A stretch of DNA of 64,000 bases from Bacillota bacterium (GCA_023421505.1 JAEZTJ010000093.1:1-64000); one strand, 5' to 3'. Shown: positions 9,730 to 18,425, numbered from the stretch's first letter. Numbers and translations are program-made. The notes: a model not told the origin generated them from the letters alone.

Positions 9730-9969
9730 TTAATCCTGATCCTTCCCGGTATTCCTGATTTTATTCTGCTTTAATTCAATTTTCATACGTCTTGTTGCAT
9801 ACAAGGCAACAAAAACCGCTCCGATTAATAATACAACCGTAAGCAGGATTGCAAGTGGATAAGACATGGTATTATCTCCTGCCAGTCGATTGCTCATAAT
9901 CGAATAACCGCAATAACCTATATAAAGCGCAACAAGGTAATAAAGAAGCGCTCTTTGATGTCCCTTCAT
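9730..9969 (-). CDS. Small two-helix membrane protein of the monosaccharide importer operon
   Basis: A 79-residue protein with two predicted membrane helices (about 8-25 and 38-60) and a basic C-terminal tail (RRMKIELKQNKIRN). It has a good AGGGAGG ribosome site and lies 17 bp after the permease gene, before the operon terminator. I do not recognise a family. Its position as last gene of a ChvE-GguA-GguB operon suggests an accessory subunit or a membrane-complex stabiliser, but nothing in the sequence proves it. Confidence 0.7.
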   Translation of the reverse strand: MKGHQRALLYYLVALYIGYCGYSIMSNRLAGDNTMSYPLAILLTVVLLIGAVFVALYATRRMKIELKQNKIRNTGKDQD

Positions 9970-9986
9970 GGAAGAAGCCTCCCTTC

Positions 9987-11156
9987 TTAAGCCTTGGTCA
10001 TATTTTTGTTATTGAATTTAATATCAAAGATAACGGCAAACAATAGTACTCCGCCTTTTACTACATACTGCCAATTAGTATTCAAGCCATAGATTGACAT
10101 ACCCTGATTGATGATACCCATAAGGATAGCACCTATTACTGCGCCTCCGACCGTTCCGGAACCTCCATAGGCAGAAGCTCCGCCGATAAAGCAGGAACCG
10201 ATTGCATCCATTTCATATTGATTACCGCTGTCACCATTAACAGAACCAATACGTGCTGCGCATAATAGTCCACATAAACCTGCAAGAAAAGCCACCTGCG
10301 TATATGCAACAAAGTAAATTTTATTGGTATTAATTCCGGAAAGCTTAGTTGCCTTTTCGTTACCGCCTATGGCATAGAAGTAACGTCCAAATACTGTTTT
10401 ATTCGTCAGATAGGTATAGATAAATACCACTACCAGTACCCACAAAAGCATAACGGATATACCTTTGTAATTGGAAAGCTTCCAGCTGTAGGCCAGTATA
10501 CAGATGCTGATGATAACAAGCTTTAGATAACAAAGGATTGGATTTTCAACTCTATAGCCTTTCTTCTTCCTGTTCCTGTTATTGATTATGGTTAAAATTA
10601 TGAAGGCAGCTACAGCTATGATTCCTATTATTATTGCAGAATATTTTATCTTCCCGTTATCAACTCCCGGTATTTTTATATAGGAAGTAAAGGTATTAAG
10701 AAAAAGCTGATTCTTAATCGGTATTGTTTTACTATCAAGGATAACACGTCCGATACCGCGAAATACGAACATGCCGGCTAAGGTTGTTATAAACGGAGGA
10801 ATTCTTGCATATCCTACCCAATAGCCTTGCCATAGTCCTACAACGAGTGCAAAAACCAGACCCAAAAATATTACAACAAAAGCATTAAGCTGGGTTTCAG
10901 AAAGTAATTTTGCAGCAAAGGCACCTATCATACATACAATTGCACCTACTGATAAGTCGATATTACCACCGGTAAGAATGCATAACAGCATACCGCAGGC
11001 GAGGATCACAACATATGCATTCTGTAACAGCAGGTTAGATAAATTCTGTGCATATACCATTCTCCCGCGCGTCAAAAAGTTAAATAATAAAAATACGAAA
11101 ATTAATACTAAAATCATCGTATATTTAACAAGAAATTTTTTTACTTTTATATTCAT
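9987..11156 (-). CDS. gguB: Multiple-monosaccharide ABC transporter, permease
   Basis: A 389-residue inner-membrane permease of the BPD_transp_2 (RbsC/XylH/GguB) family with about ten hydrophobic helices. The CILTGGNIDLSVGAIV segment and the IGGASAYGGSGTVGGAVIGA loop near the C-terminus are family signatures. The length fits GguB/MmsB or XylH rather than the shorter RbsC. The start overlaps the end of the ATPase gene by 4 bp (ATGA), so translation is coupled. Confidence 0.92.
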   Translation of the reverse strand: MNIKVKKFLVKYTMILVLIFVFLLFNFLTRGRMVYAQNLSNLLLQNAYVVILACGMLLCILTGGNIDLSVGAIVCMIGAFAAKLLSETQLNAFVVIFLGLVFALVVGLWQGYWVGYARIPPFITTLAGMFVFRGIGRVILDSKTIPIKNQLFLNTFTSYIKIPGVDNGKIKYSAIIIGIIAVAAFIILTIINNRNRKKKGYRVENPILCYLKLVIISICILAYSWKLSNYKGISVMLLWVLVVVFIYTYLTNKTVFGRYFYAIGGNEKATKLSGINTNKIYFVAYTQVAFLAGLCGLLCAARIGSVNGDSGNQYEMDAIGSCFIGGASAYGGSGTVGGAVIGAILMGIINQGMSIYGLNTNWQYVVKGGVLLFAVIFDIKFNNKNMTKA

Positions 11157-12709
11157 ACGGTCTTAACCTCCTTATTCTCTTTATCATTTTGCAATATTAT
11201 GGACATAATCAGCTCCTGTGTGGCTTCCTCAGAGGATAGCTCTCCTGCAATTCTCCCCTCATTCATGATATAGATGCGGTCACACATACCAAGTAATTCC
11301 GGCATTTCGGAAGAAATCATAATAACACTTTTTCCTTCCTTCACTAATTGATTCATGATGCAGTATATTTCATATTTGGCGCCAACATCGATTCCTCTTG
11401 TAGGTTCATCAAGAATTAAAACCTCCGGATCAGCAAACATCCATTTTGCCAGTAAAACCTTTTGCTGATTACCACCGGACAGATTCCCCACATACTGCTC
11501 GGTACTGCTGCATTTGATATTCAATTTTTGCTGGTATTCATCGGCTGACCTTCTCTCCCGATCCTCATCAAAGACTCCATTTTTACTTACCTTAGAGGTT
11601 TTAGCCAAGGTTATATTCACACGTATCGGTTGAGAAAGAATAAGTCCATTCCCCTTTCTGTCTTCGGTTAAATAGACAATTCCGGCTTTTATTGCAGCTT
11701 TCGTATTTTCAAGAGCAGATTGCTTTCCCTCAACAAATAAACTCCCGGATATTTTCTGCCCGTAGCTTTTCCCAAAGATACTCATTAGAAGCTCCGTACG
11801 GCCTGACCCCTGCAGTCCTGCAAAGCCTACAATTTCACCTTTACGAACCTGAAAATCTATCTGACGGCATATCATTTTTTCTTCATATACAGGATGATAA
11901 ACTGTCCAGTTTCTAACCTCCAGACCGATCTCCTTACTGATATTATGCTCTCTTTTAGGGAAGCGGTCTTTCATCTCGCGACCAACCATTCCTTTGATAA
12001 TCCGGCCCTCATCGATATTGTGATCCCCATTATTAATTGTTTCAATCGTTGAACCATCGCGAAGTACCGTAATGTTATCAGCTACATATGCTATTTCATT
12101 CAGTTTATGAGAGATCATGATAGAAGTCATACCCTGCTTCCTAAATTCAAGTAATAAATCTAACAGCATTTTGGTATCTTCTTCATTTAAGGAGGAGGTG
12201 GGCTCATCTAAAATAAGTAATTTTACATTTTTTGAAAGCGCCTTTGCAATTTCAATCAGCTGTTGCTTACCGGTTCCGATATCTTTGATTAGTGTTTCAG
12301 GTGATTCCTTTAGACCGACCTGCTGCATATGCTTTTCTGCCTGTTTATAGGTTTCATCCCAGTTAATTCCGAAGGTTCCTCTTCTCTCATTTCCGAGAAA
12401 CATATTCTCAGCTATACTAAGCGTTGGTATTAACGCCAACTCCTGATGAATGATAACAATTCCCTTCTCCTCACTATCCCTTAAGGTATTAAACTTACAT
12501 AGCTCTTGATTATAGATAATCTCTCCTGTATAGGATCCATATGGATAAACACCGCTTAAGATATTCATCAGCGTAGTTTTCCCAGCTCCATTCTCTCCTA
12601 CTAACGCATGAATTTCTCCCCGCTCAACCTGCAAATTAACATGATTAAGTGCTTTAATTCCTGAAAATTCTTTAACGATATTCTTCATTTCGAGAATATA
12701 ATCTGTCAA
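11153..12709 (-). CDS. gguA: Multiple-monosaccharide ABC transporter, tandem ATPase
   Basis: A 518-residue cytoplasmic protein made of two fused ABC ATPase domains. Domain 1 has Walker A GENGAGKTT (about 38-46) and Walker B LLILDEPTSSL. Domain 2 (about 260-505) has the usual degenerate Walker A (GLQGSGRTELL), the signature LSGGNQQKV and Walker B VLILDEPTRGIDVG. This architecture is that of MglA/XylG/GguA importers for monosaccharides. The start is a TTG at 12709 preceded by AAGGAGG; no in-frame ATG fits. It lies 122 bp after the binding-protein gene, with a hairpin in the gap. Confidence 0.94.
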   Translation of the reverse strand: MTDYILEMKNIVKEFSGIKALNHVNLQVERGEIHALVGENGAGKTTLMNILSGVYPYGSYTGEIIYNQELCKFNTLRDSEEKGIVIIHQELALIPTLSIAENMFLGNERRGTFGINWDETYKQAEKHMQQVGLKESPETLIKDIGTGKQQLIEIAKALSKNVKLLILDEPTSSLNEEDTKMLLDLLLEFRKQGMTSIMISHKLNEIAYVADNITVLRDGSTIETINNGDHNIDEGRIIKGMVGREMKDRFPKREHNISKEIGLEVRNWTVYHPVYEEKMICRQIDFQVRKGEIVGFAGLQGSGRTELLMSIFGKSYGQKISGSLFVEGKQSALENTKAAIKAGIVYLTEDRKGNGLILSQPIRVNITLAKTSKVSKNGVFDEDRERRSADEYQQKLNIKCSSTEQYVGNLSGGNQQKVLLAKWMFADPEVLILDEPTRGIDVGAKYEIYCIMNQLVKEGKSVIMISSEMPELLGMCDRIYIMNEGRIAGELSSEEATQELIMSIILQNDKENKEVKTV

Positions 12710-12769
12710 ATTTAATCCTCCTTATCTACCGCATAAGATTGCGCCCATACTGGACGCATTATATATAAG

Positions 12770-12797
12770 TAAAATGGGCGAGAGTTTTCCCGCCCAT
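12770..12797 (-). terminator. Intercistronic hairpin after the binding-protein gene
   Basis: On the minus strand, ATGGGCG...CGCCCAT is followed by TTTTACTTATA. It lies between chvE and gguA. Such partial terminators or 3'-end stabilisers commonly let the binding protein be made in excess over the ATPase and permease. Confidence 0.65.
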
Positions 12798-12831
12798 ATT
12801 TATCTTAGCATCTACGCTTTTTTATAGCTGT

Positions 12832-14046
12832 TTATTGTGCTGCAGCTAAGTATCCATCATCACCAACTTTGTAATATCCGGTATCAACCAATTTTGCTGT
12901 ATAATTATCTTTCGTAACTACATCAGGTACTAACAGATAAGAAGGTATAATTCCTGTACCGTTATTGTAGGAGGTTGTATCAAAAGCACATTCACAATCA
13001 AATTGATCAGTTAAGGTTTCATTCGGAGTATTGCCGGCAAGAATTTCTTTCGCAAGAGCTACTGTTACAACTGCCTCATTTGCCACAGCCTTATAGACGG
13101 TCATTGACTGCTTCCCATCTAATAAGTTCTTTAAGTTAGCAACATCACCATCCTGGCCTGTGATAATCGGCCAATTGCTGCCTGCATAATCAGAATCAAC
13201 TGCCTGTGCTACACCAAGTGCGGTGGAATCATTGGAGCATAAGCAAACATCAAGCTGGGTACCATCAGCGTAATAGGAAGCTAAGATATTTTGCATACGG
13301 TCAAGTGCGGTTGCCGTATCCCAAGCTGCTGTTGCAACCTCTTCAAATTCGGTTTGTCCAGAAGGAACCTTAAGTGTTCCCTTATCAATAAACGGCTTTA
13401 ATACATCCATTGCTCCGTTAAAGAAGAAGCCGGCATTATTATCAGCGGGATCTCCTGCTGTAATTTCCAGATTAAAGGTTTTATCCCCTGCATTCTTTAA
13501 ATCCAAAGTATCTGCGATATATTGTCCCTGTAATTTTCCTACAGTATAGTTATCAAAGGAAACATAATAAGAGGTTGCATCCGTATTCATAATTAACCGG
13601 TCGTAGGCGATTACCGGGATATTCTGATCCTTTGCATCCTGCAATACTGTTGATAAAGCTTCTCCGTCAATCGCAGCAATAACCAGTAGATTTACTCCAT
13701 CTGCTATTAAGTTCTGAATATCATTCACCTGCTGATCAGCGTCGTTATCTGAATAGGTAAGCTCTGCTCCATAACCAAGTGCCTTAAACTGCTCTTGTAA
13801 ATAGGAACCATCTCTGTTCCAGCGCTCTAAGGATTTGGTGGGCATAGAAATACCGATCTTAATACTTTTTGCATCTGCAGACGCCGGTTTTGTTTCCTCT
13901 TTAGAAGCCGGCTCTGTTACTTTAGGTGTAGTTGCATCTGTTGCGTCTTTCCCTGATGTCTCAGAGGTATCGTCTTTAGAGCCACAGCCAACAAACGATA
14001 CAATCAATGCCAGTGCTAAAAATATTCCCAATAATTTCTTTTTCAT
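12832..14046 (-). CDS. chvE: Multiple-monosaccharide ABC transporter, substrate-binding lipoprotein
   Basis: A 404-residue secreted lipoprotein. The signal peptide ends at the lipobox SFVGC (Cys about 21), followed by an acidic/Thr-rich linker (to about 60) and a Peripla_BP_4 domain. Motifs KSLERWNRDGSY, IDGEALS and AYDRLI match ChvE/XylF proteins that bind several aldoses. It is the first gene of the importer operon and is followed by a hairpin before the ATPase gene. It has an AGGAGG site and a free upstream region for a promoter, where the YesN-type regulator probably acts. Confidence 0.93.
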   Translation of the reverse strand: MKKKLLGIFLALALIVSFVGCGSKDDTSETSGKDATDATTPKVTEPASKEETKPASADAKSIKIGISMPTKSLERWNRDGSYLQEQFKALGYGAELTYSDNDADQQVNDIQNLIADGVNLLVIAAIDGEALSTVLQDAKDQNIPVIAYDRLIMNTDATSYYVSFDNYTVGKLQGQYIADTLDLKNAGDKTFNLEITAGDPADNNAGFFFNGAMDVLKPFIDKGTLKVPSGQTEFEEVATAAWDTATALDRMQNILASYYADGTQLDVCLCSNDSTALGVAQAVDSDYAGSNWPIITGQDGDVANLKNLLDGKQSMTVYKAVANEAVVTVALAKEILAGNTPNETLTDQFDCECAFDTTSYNNGTGIIPSYLLVPDVVTKDNYTAKLVDTGYYKVGDDGYLAAAQ

Positions 14047-14287
14047 AAAATATCCTCCTAAGATAATTTTTGTAAGTTAACTATATCATAGGGGTATTAG
14101 CACATGCTTTATATCCAACTGGGAATTTTTAACTTATCCATTATCACTTACTTGATCTATAGCAGTTTCTTGTTATCCTTTATAGCACTTATCAATAAAG
14201 TACTGGCTAAAGGTATAGGGATTAACAAATCACTATCAAATAAGCGTTTAAAAATAAACGAAGCTACCAAAAGGTAAAAATAAGAAT
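14047..14287. promoter_or_regulatory. Upstream region of the ChvE importer operon
   Basis: About 240 bp upstream of chvE with no coding potential, bounded on the right by a terminator. It must contain the operon promoter and any YesN-type binding site. I do not see a direct repeat that I could name as an operator. Confidence 0.5.
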
Positions 14288-14345
14288 AGAAAAGCGAAGA
14301 TGAAATGATTTATATCGCAGTAAATCATTTCATCTTCGCTTTTCT
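14288..14345 (-). terminator. Very long bidirectional terminator hairpin
   Basis: A perfect 25 bp inverted repeat (14288-14312 and 14321-14345, 8 nt loop) with a T-rich tract on both sides. It ends the minus-strand transcript of the 14.5-17 kb genes and would also stop plus-strand readthrough. The stem is longer than other terminators here. Confidence 0.85.
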
Positions 14346-14368
14346 TTTTCTTATAATATTCATTAATT

Positions 14369-14433
14369 ATTTGCGAAGTAATATAGTTTTGCTTTATACA
14401 CAATAATACCTGTAGTTTGTGAGTTTCGCATAT
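14369..14433. repeat. Decayed short copy of the palindromic MITE-like family
   Basis: The left end reads TTGCGAAGTAATATAG and the right end GAGTTTCGCATA. The reverse complement aligns closely with the intact short copy at 48841-48913 (shared blocks such as AAAACTATATT and ACTACAGGTA versus ACTGCAGGTA), with substitutions and small gaps. It is an old insertion between a terminator and the end of the GyrI-like gene. Confidence 0.7.
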
Positions 14434-14526
14434 ATATAAAAATAATCATATGATTACATTTCAGCAGCCTATTTATGACCTAGGGCTTTCTGTAATATAA
14501 AATGCTATAACTAATTTCAGTATCGC

Positions 14527-15006
14527 TTATAATATCTGTATTGGAAAGAATAACGATAAGCTGTCATCCTTCTCCTTGGGCAGATAAAACTCATGTACTG
14601 CTCCAACCAGTTCATAGTTGTTATCCGGCATATAACTGCTAATTACTGTTTGAAAAATCTGTCCGTAAGTTTCTCTATTGCACTTTACAACCAGAAACCG
14701 ATATGACGGAATCACCCATTTTGTCCAGCCTTCGGGTGCCACAGCAGTAAGATCTGCCTCACAGCCTGCAAGATATTTTCCCTGATCACTCCAGCGATGA
14801 AAGGAATTATCAATATCGCTCATCGCTCCCCAAATTCCAACCATATTACCTTCTTCGTCATATTTAGCAAGACCTTCAATCACATGAAAGTTCCTATTTG
14901 TAGCCTCCCACAAAGGGGGGATCCACTGACTTCCTTGATCAGCATAGCCCTGACCCAATTTTCCGATAACTGCAAAAGATTTTTTATCTACTATATCTAC
15001 CTTCAT
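14527..15006 (-). CDS. GyrI-like small-molecule-binding protein (stand-alone effector domain)
   Basis: A 159-residue single-domain protein of the GyrI/AraC effector-binding superfamily. The start is the ATG at 15006 (MKVDIVDKKSFAVIGK), preceded by AGAGGT. The typical GyrI pattern is visible: an N-terminal strand K-x-F-x-V-I-G, the WIPPLWE segment, the central GIWGAMSD and GWTKWVIPSYRFLVVKC, and the C-terminal H-E-F-Y-LP. It starts 4 bp after the stop of the unknown gene upstream, so it is the third gene of a coupled triad with the AraC/GyrI regulator. It may bind or hydrolyse the same cyclic or amphipathic ligand. Confidence 0.85.
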   Translation of the reverse strand: MKVDIVDKKSFAVIGKLGQGYADQGSQWIPPLWEATNRNFHVIEGLAKYDEEGNMVGIWGAMSDIDNSFHRWSDQGKYLAGCEADLTAVAPEGWTKWVIPSYRFLVVKCNRETYGQIFQTVISSYMPDNNYELVGAVHEFYLPKEKDDSLSLFFPIQIL

Positions 15007-15010
15007 TATT

Positions 15011-16165
15011 TTACCTCTTTCTGCTCTGTTTACTGGCTTCCTCATTATTACGAAATAGCTTAAGTATCAGGATGCTGTTTTTTACATCCAATTGGTCTGG
15101 ATTTTCAATCTCTGCGCGGCAGGATAAGCCGCAGATCCTCCGCCTGACAGTTCCAAACTTTGCCCATCTGTTACTGGGGCACTTACATAATCTTTCAGGG
15201 AATTTACTGCAAAACCATTGAAATAGCTCCTGATCACTTTCCTCAAGCCTTCGGCTCATTTCGTTGATGTGATCAACATGGTTAAAATAAAGACACAGCA
15301 TTAAATAATCCGGTTCTGCATAAAAGCCAAAGACATTTTTATTCTTTAATAAATATTCTACCTTCCATCTGGAACCTGAGGTAATATTTCTTAGTGGCTT
15401 GACTCTTATCTTCAGCTTCATGCTATCTACTGCATTCTGAATGGAGTTAATAATTCCTGCATGCTCTTTCGTCAACGTCATCTTAATATCTTCAATACCC
15501 GGCATCGCTCTATGAAATCCGTTATAGTCCAGCCGAAGATAATTCATATATTTGTATTTACTGTCAGGGGCCTTGCATAGAATATAAAGTCCAAGAAACA
15601 TCTTTTTATAGTTCTTATTCCTTATGTAGCATTTATCACTTTCCTGCCTGATTTCAATTCCAGAGGAATTGATCACTTCATATCGCCTGCTGTTCTCTTT
15701 ATAAATATGTTTCCATTCCACTAAATGCTTTACCTCATCTAAATCACTCCTTGCTATCACCAATGCATAATCACTTTCCCTGATCTCTTTTGCATATAAC
15801 CCTAATTGATAGAAAAATCCCGGATAAAACTGTATAGCCTGTTGAAATGTATTTCTTAAATTACATTCCTTACCATCGGTATAATGCATCTTCTCAATGC
15901 CGGCTTTTTGCTTTAGCGTCTTTTTATATTCATCATAGGCAGCTGTAGGAATTAGGTACTTTCCCGGACTATCATACATATCGGTATATAGTTCTTTCAT
16001 AAACCGATAAAACTCTTCTTCGGCAGCGAAGATATCCTCCAGTGAGAATTTCAAGCTTCCATCAATGGCAACTCTCTGATATGGCGCCAGCATATTGATG
16101 CAATGCATGATTGATTTTTGTGCAGTACTTATAGGATGATCTTTCCCTTCTATTTGAGCTAACAT
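15011..16165 (-). CDS. Conserved hypothetical protein in an AraC/GyrI operon
   Basis: A 384-residue soluble protein I cannot assign to a family. It has no signal peptide or membrane helix and is rich in Lys, Tyr and aromatic residues. The C-terminal third (about 325-360) has a Cys-rich, basic stretch, RLCKCPSNRWAKFG followed by RRRICGLSCRAEIENP, which could hold a metal or bind nucleic acid. The region around 150-230 (YALVIARSDLDEVKHLVEWKH) looks alpha/beta. It lies 6 bp after the AraC/GyrI gene and 4 bp before the GyrI-like gene, so it is expressed with both. Confidence 0.75.
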   Translation of the reverse strand: MLAQIEGKDHPISTAQKSIMHCINMLAPYQRVAIDGSLKFSLEDIFAAEEEFYRFMKELYTDMYDSPGKYLIPTAAYDEYKKTLKQKAGIEKMHYTDGKECNLRNTFQQAIQFYPGFFYQLGLYAKEIRESDYALVIARSDLDEVKHLVEWKHIYKENSRRYEVINSSGIEIRQESDKCYIRNKNYKKMFLGLYILCKAPDSKYKYMNYLRLDYNGFHRAMPGIEDIKMTLTKEHAGIINSIQNAVDSMKLKIRVKPLRNITSGSRWKVEYLLKNKNVFGFYAEPDYLMLCLYFNHVDHINEMSRRLEESDQELFQWFCSKFPERLCKCPSNRWAKFGTVRRRICGLSCRAEIENPDQLDVKNSILILKLFRNNEEASKQSRKR

Positions 16166-16171
16166 TTAATT

Positions 16172-17032
16172 TCAACTCCTTCCACGTTTCATTACCGGAA
16201 TCCATATTTCGGCTTTATCAGTATCAGAGCTATCGTTACTTTCCGGATACCACTCAATCTCCGGTGCATCCAATATTTCATATCCAGAGGAAGGAAACCA
16301 TTCCGAAAAAATCCTTTTCCAGGTTGATTGAATTCCATTTACCCCCACGCATTTAAAAATTGCCCAAACACTTTTTTCTATTTTTAATTCAGTCATGTTT
16401 CCTCTAATCCTTCGACTACTTGGAAGCCCAATATAATAATCAAACCGATTAGTCTCGAAATTTGCGCATATCCCCATTATTCCATGACTATTTTCATAAT
16501 AATTTGAAACAATTTCGTCAACGATTCCTTTATCCTTTGCTTCCTTCCACATAAGTGGAATTCTTTTCAGATTATATACACCATCATTAATTATACTTTC
16601 CTTAATTCCTACAATTCTGAATTCTTCCTTCTCTTCGAGCCAATAATCCATTTCCTTTTCCCCAACTACTGCAATCTGATAGGAAAGTTTGGGATATGCT
16701 TTTAATATAGTTCCCAATTTTCTTGCCTCGGTCGGTGTTACTCCATGAATGGAGATGAATGCTCTGGTAAAGGCTGTGGGGGAATTGTAGCCATACTTTA
16801 TAGAAATATCCAACACACTTATGCTGCTGTTCTGCAATTCAAAGGCTGCTTTGGTAAGCCGCCTTCGTCTTATATATTCCGCAAGGGATGTATTCGATAT
16901 AAAGGAAAACATCCTTTGATAATGATTAACAGAACAGCCTGCAATTTGTGCAGCTTTCTCATAGCTTAATTCCTTATCCAAATTCTGTTCAATGTAATCC
17001 AAAGAATTATTTAATCGATCAAACCATTCCAT
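16172..17032 (-). CDS. AraC-family regulator with GyrI-like effector domain (second copy)
   Basis: A 286-residue regulator with an N-terminal AraC double helix-turn-helix (about 1-105; LAEYIRRRRLTKAAFELQ) and a GyrI-like ligand domain (about 115-286; ends AEIWIPVMK). It is strongly similar along its DNA-binding part to the protein at 241-1134 and is probably an old duplicate. It is the first gene of a three-gene unit with the unknown 384-residue protein and the free GyrI domain, which it probably controls. Ribosome site GAAAGGAAAG. Confidence 0.9.
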   Translation of the reverse strand: MEWFDRLNNSLDYIEQNLDKELSYEKAAQIAGCSVNHYQRMFSFISNTSLAEYIRRRRLTKAAFELQNSSISVLDISIKYGYNSPTAFTRAFISIHGVTPTEARKLGTILKAYPKLSYQIAVVGEKEMDYWLEEKEEFRIVGIKESIINDGVYNLKRIPLMWKEAKDKGIVDEIVSNYYENSHGIMGICANFETNRFDYYIGLPSSRRIRGNMTELKIEKSVWAIFKCVGVNGIQSTWKRIFSEWFPSSGYEILDAPEIEWYPESNDSSDTDKAEIWIPVMKRGRS

Positions 17033-17208
17033 TTGTCTTTCCTTTCAAGATTATACCTTATTAATTATTATAGTTCCTCTCTTTCTCTGTACAAAAAAGA
17101 GAGATTAGCATTTTTGAAAATAAATTATAGGTTTCTCTTTTGATTTTTATTCGACCATTTCTTACAGATTATTCTAGCATAAATAAATAATGGTAACAAT
17201 GATAAACA

Positions 17209-17245
17209 ATAGGCACCCAGCCACTTTACATGACTGGATGCCTAT
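17209..17245. repeat. Orphan hairpin between divergent genes
   Basis: A 12 bp stem (ATAGGCACCCAG / CTGGATGCCTAT, one G-T pair, 13 nt loop). It looks like a terminator stem but no gene ends next to it; both neighbours start from this region. It may mark a lost gene. Confidence 0.55.
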
Positions 17246-17323
17246 CCTTCTATTATTATTCCTAAAAATGGAATTACAGAATTTAGCACTAATTATCATA
17301 TCATCTGAATAAAATATTAACTC

Positions 17324-17380
17324 GCAATCCTGCTACTCTTAAACAGCAGGATTGCAGTATCATGCTATCTGTGATATAAT
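17324..17380 (+). promoter_or_regulatory. lysR promoter with overlapping inverted repeat
   Basis: TTGCAG (17352-17357), a 17 bp spacer and TATAAT (17375-17380) form a good sigma-A promoter for the LysR gene. A perfect 11 bp inverted repeat (GCAATCCTGCT 17324-17334; AGCAGGATTGC 17345-17355) runs into the -35 box, so it is placed to act as an operator, perhaps for autoregulation. Confidence 0.65.
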
Positions 17381-17454
17381 TTCGCATACAATATAGTATC
17401 AGTAAAATTGAAATATCTGAATATAATATTCAATAATTTAGATGGGAGCATAGT

Positions 17455-18339
17455 ATGGATTTTAAACAGTTGAATACCTTTATTACCATATGTGAACTAA
17501 AAAGCTTTACTGCTGCTGCAACCTCTCTCGGTTATGCACAGTCAACGATTACCACTCAAATTAAATTATTGGAGGAAGAATTAGGAACTGCACTATTCAA
17601 TCGAATAGGTAAAAATATATCCTTAACGAATGAAGGAGATAATTTACTCCCCTTAGCCAAACAAATTATTCAATTAGAACGTTCTATCTATAATAATGTG
17701 AATTCTTCAAAGGAGGTAACGGGTAATTTAATCATAGGTGCACCAGAATCCTTATGTAACCTGCTTGTCCCCCATATCATAAAAATATATAAGGATCAAT
17801 ACCCTAAAGTTAATATTGAAATTAAACTTGCAACCACGAAAAAGCTGCCACCAATGCTTAAGAATAATGAAGTTGATCTTGCATTTATGATAGGCAGTTC
17901 CCATCAAACGCCGGAATTAAGAAGTATCTTTATCGCCAAGGAACGAATGTGCTTTCTTGCCTCCTGCGAACATCCTCTGGTATCAAATCAATGCCTGAGC
18001 TTAAATGATATCTGTTCTTATCCGCTGATACTTACCTCTAAGGACTGTGAATATCGCTCCGTTCTTATGAAGCTGGCAGAATCTTATCATCTAAAGCTAA
18101 ATATCGCTCTGGAAACCAGTAATATTAACGCTATAAAAACCTTTGTAAAAAACAATTTAGGGATCGCCTTTCTTCCTTATGTAGCTGTTGAAGATTCCGT
18201 TGAAGCACATCAGCTTAAGGTACTAGAATATCACGATCATCAATTTGATATCACTTCAGAATTAGTATTTCATAAAGATAAACAGATTTTCCCCTCTATG
18301 CAAAGTTTTATTAATACCGTAGAGGAATATAGAAAATAG
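17455..18339 (+). CDS. LysR-family transcriptional regulator
   Basis: A 294-residue LysR protein. The N-terminal winged helix (about 1-60; FITICELKSFTAAATSLGYAQS) is followed by a linker helix and a type 2 periplasmic-binding-like effector domain (about 90-290). The C-terminal domain is closest in style to the CysL/YwbI type. It is monocistronic with its own promoter and terminator. No metabolic gene diverges immediately from it; the neighbour to the left is the AraC/GyrI operon 420 bp away, so its target is unclear. Confidence 0.92.
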   Translation: MDFKQLNTFITICELKSFTAAATSLGYAQSTITTQIKLLEEELGTALFNRIGKNISLTNEGDNLLPLAKQIIQLERSIYNNVNSSKEVTGNLIIGAPESLCNLLVPHIIKIYKDQYPKVNIEIKLATTKKLPPMLKNNEVDLAFMIGSSHQTPELRSIFIAKERMCFLASCEHPLVSNQCLSLNDICSYPLILTSKDCEYRSVLMKLAESYHLKLNIALETSNINAIKTFVKNNLGIAFLPYVAVEDSVEAHQLKVLEYHDHQFDITSELVFHKDKQIFPSMQSFINTVEEYRK

Positions 18340-18380
18340 CGATCGCGAATATATTTTTGTTTATATTTGTTAATCTAAAT

Positions 18381-18425
18381 AAGGAAACATTCTATCTTTT
18401 CCTAATAGAATGTTTCCTTGTTTTA
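18381..18425 (+). terminator. Terminator of lysR
   Basis: A perfect 15 bp stem (AAGGAAACATTCTAT / ATAGAATGTTTCCTT, 9 nt loop) followed by GTTTTATG, 40 bp after the lysR stop. Confidence 0.9.
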
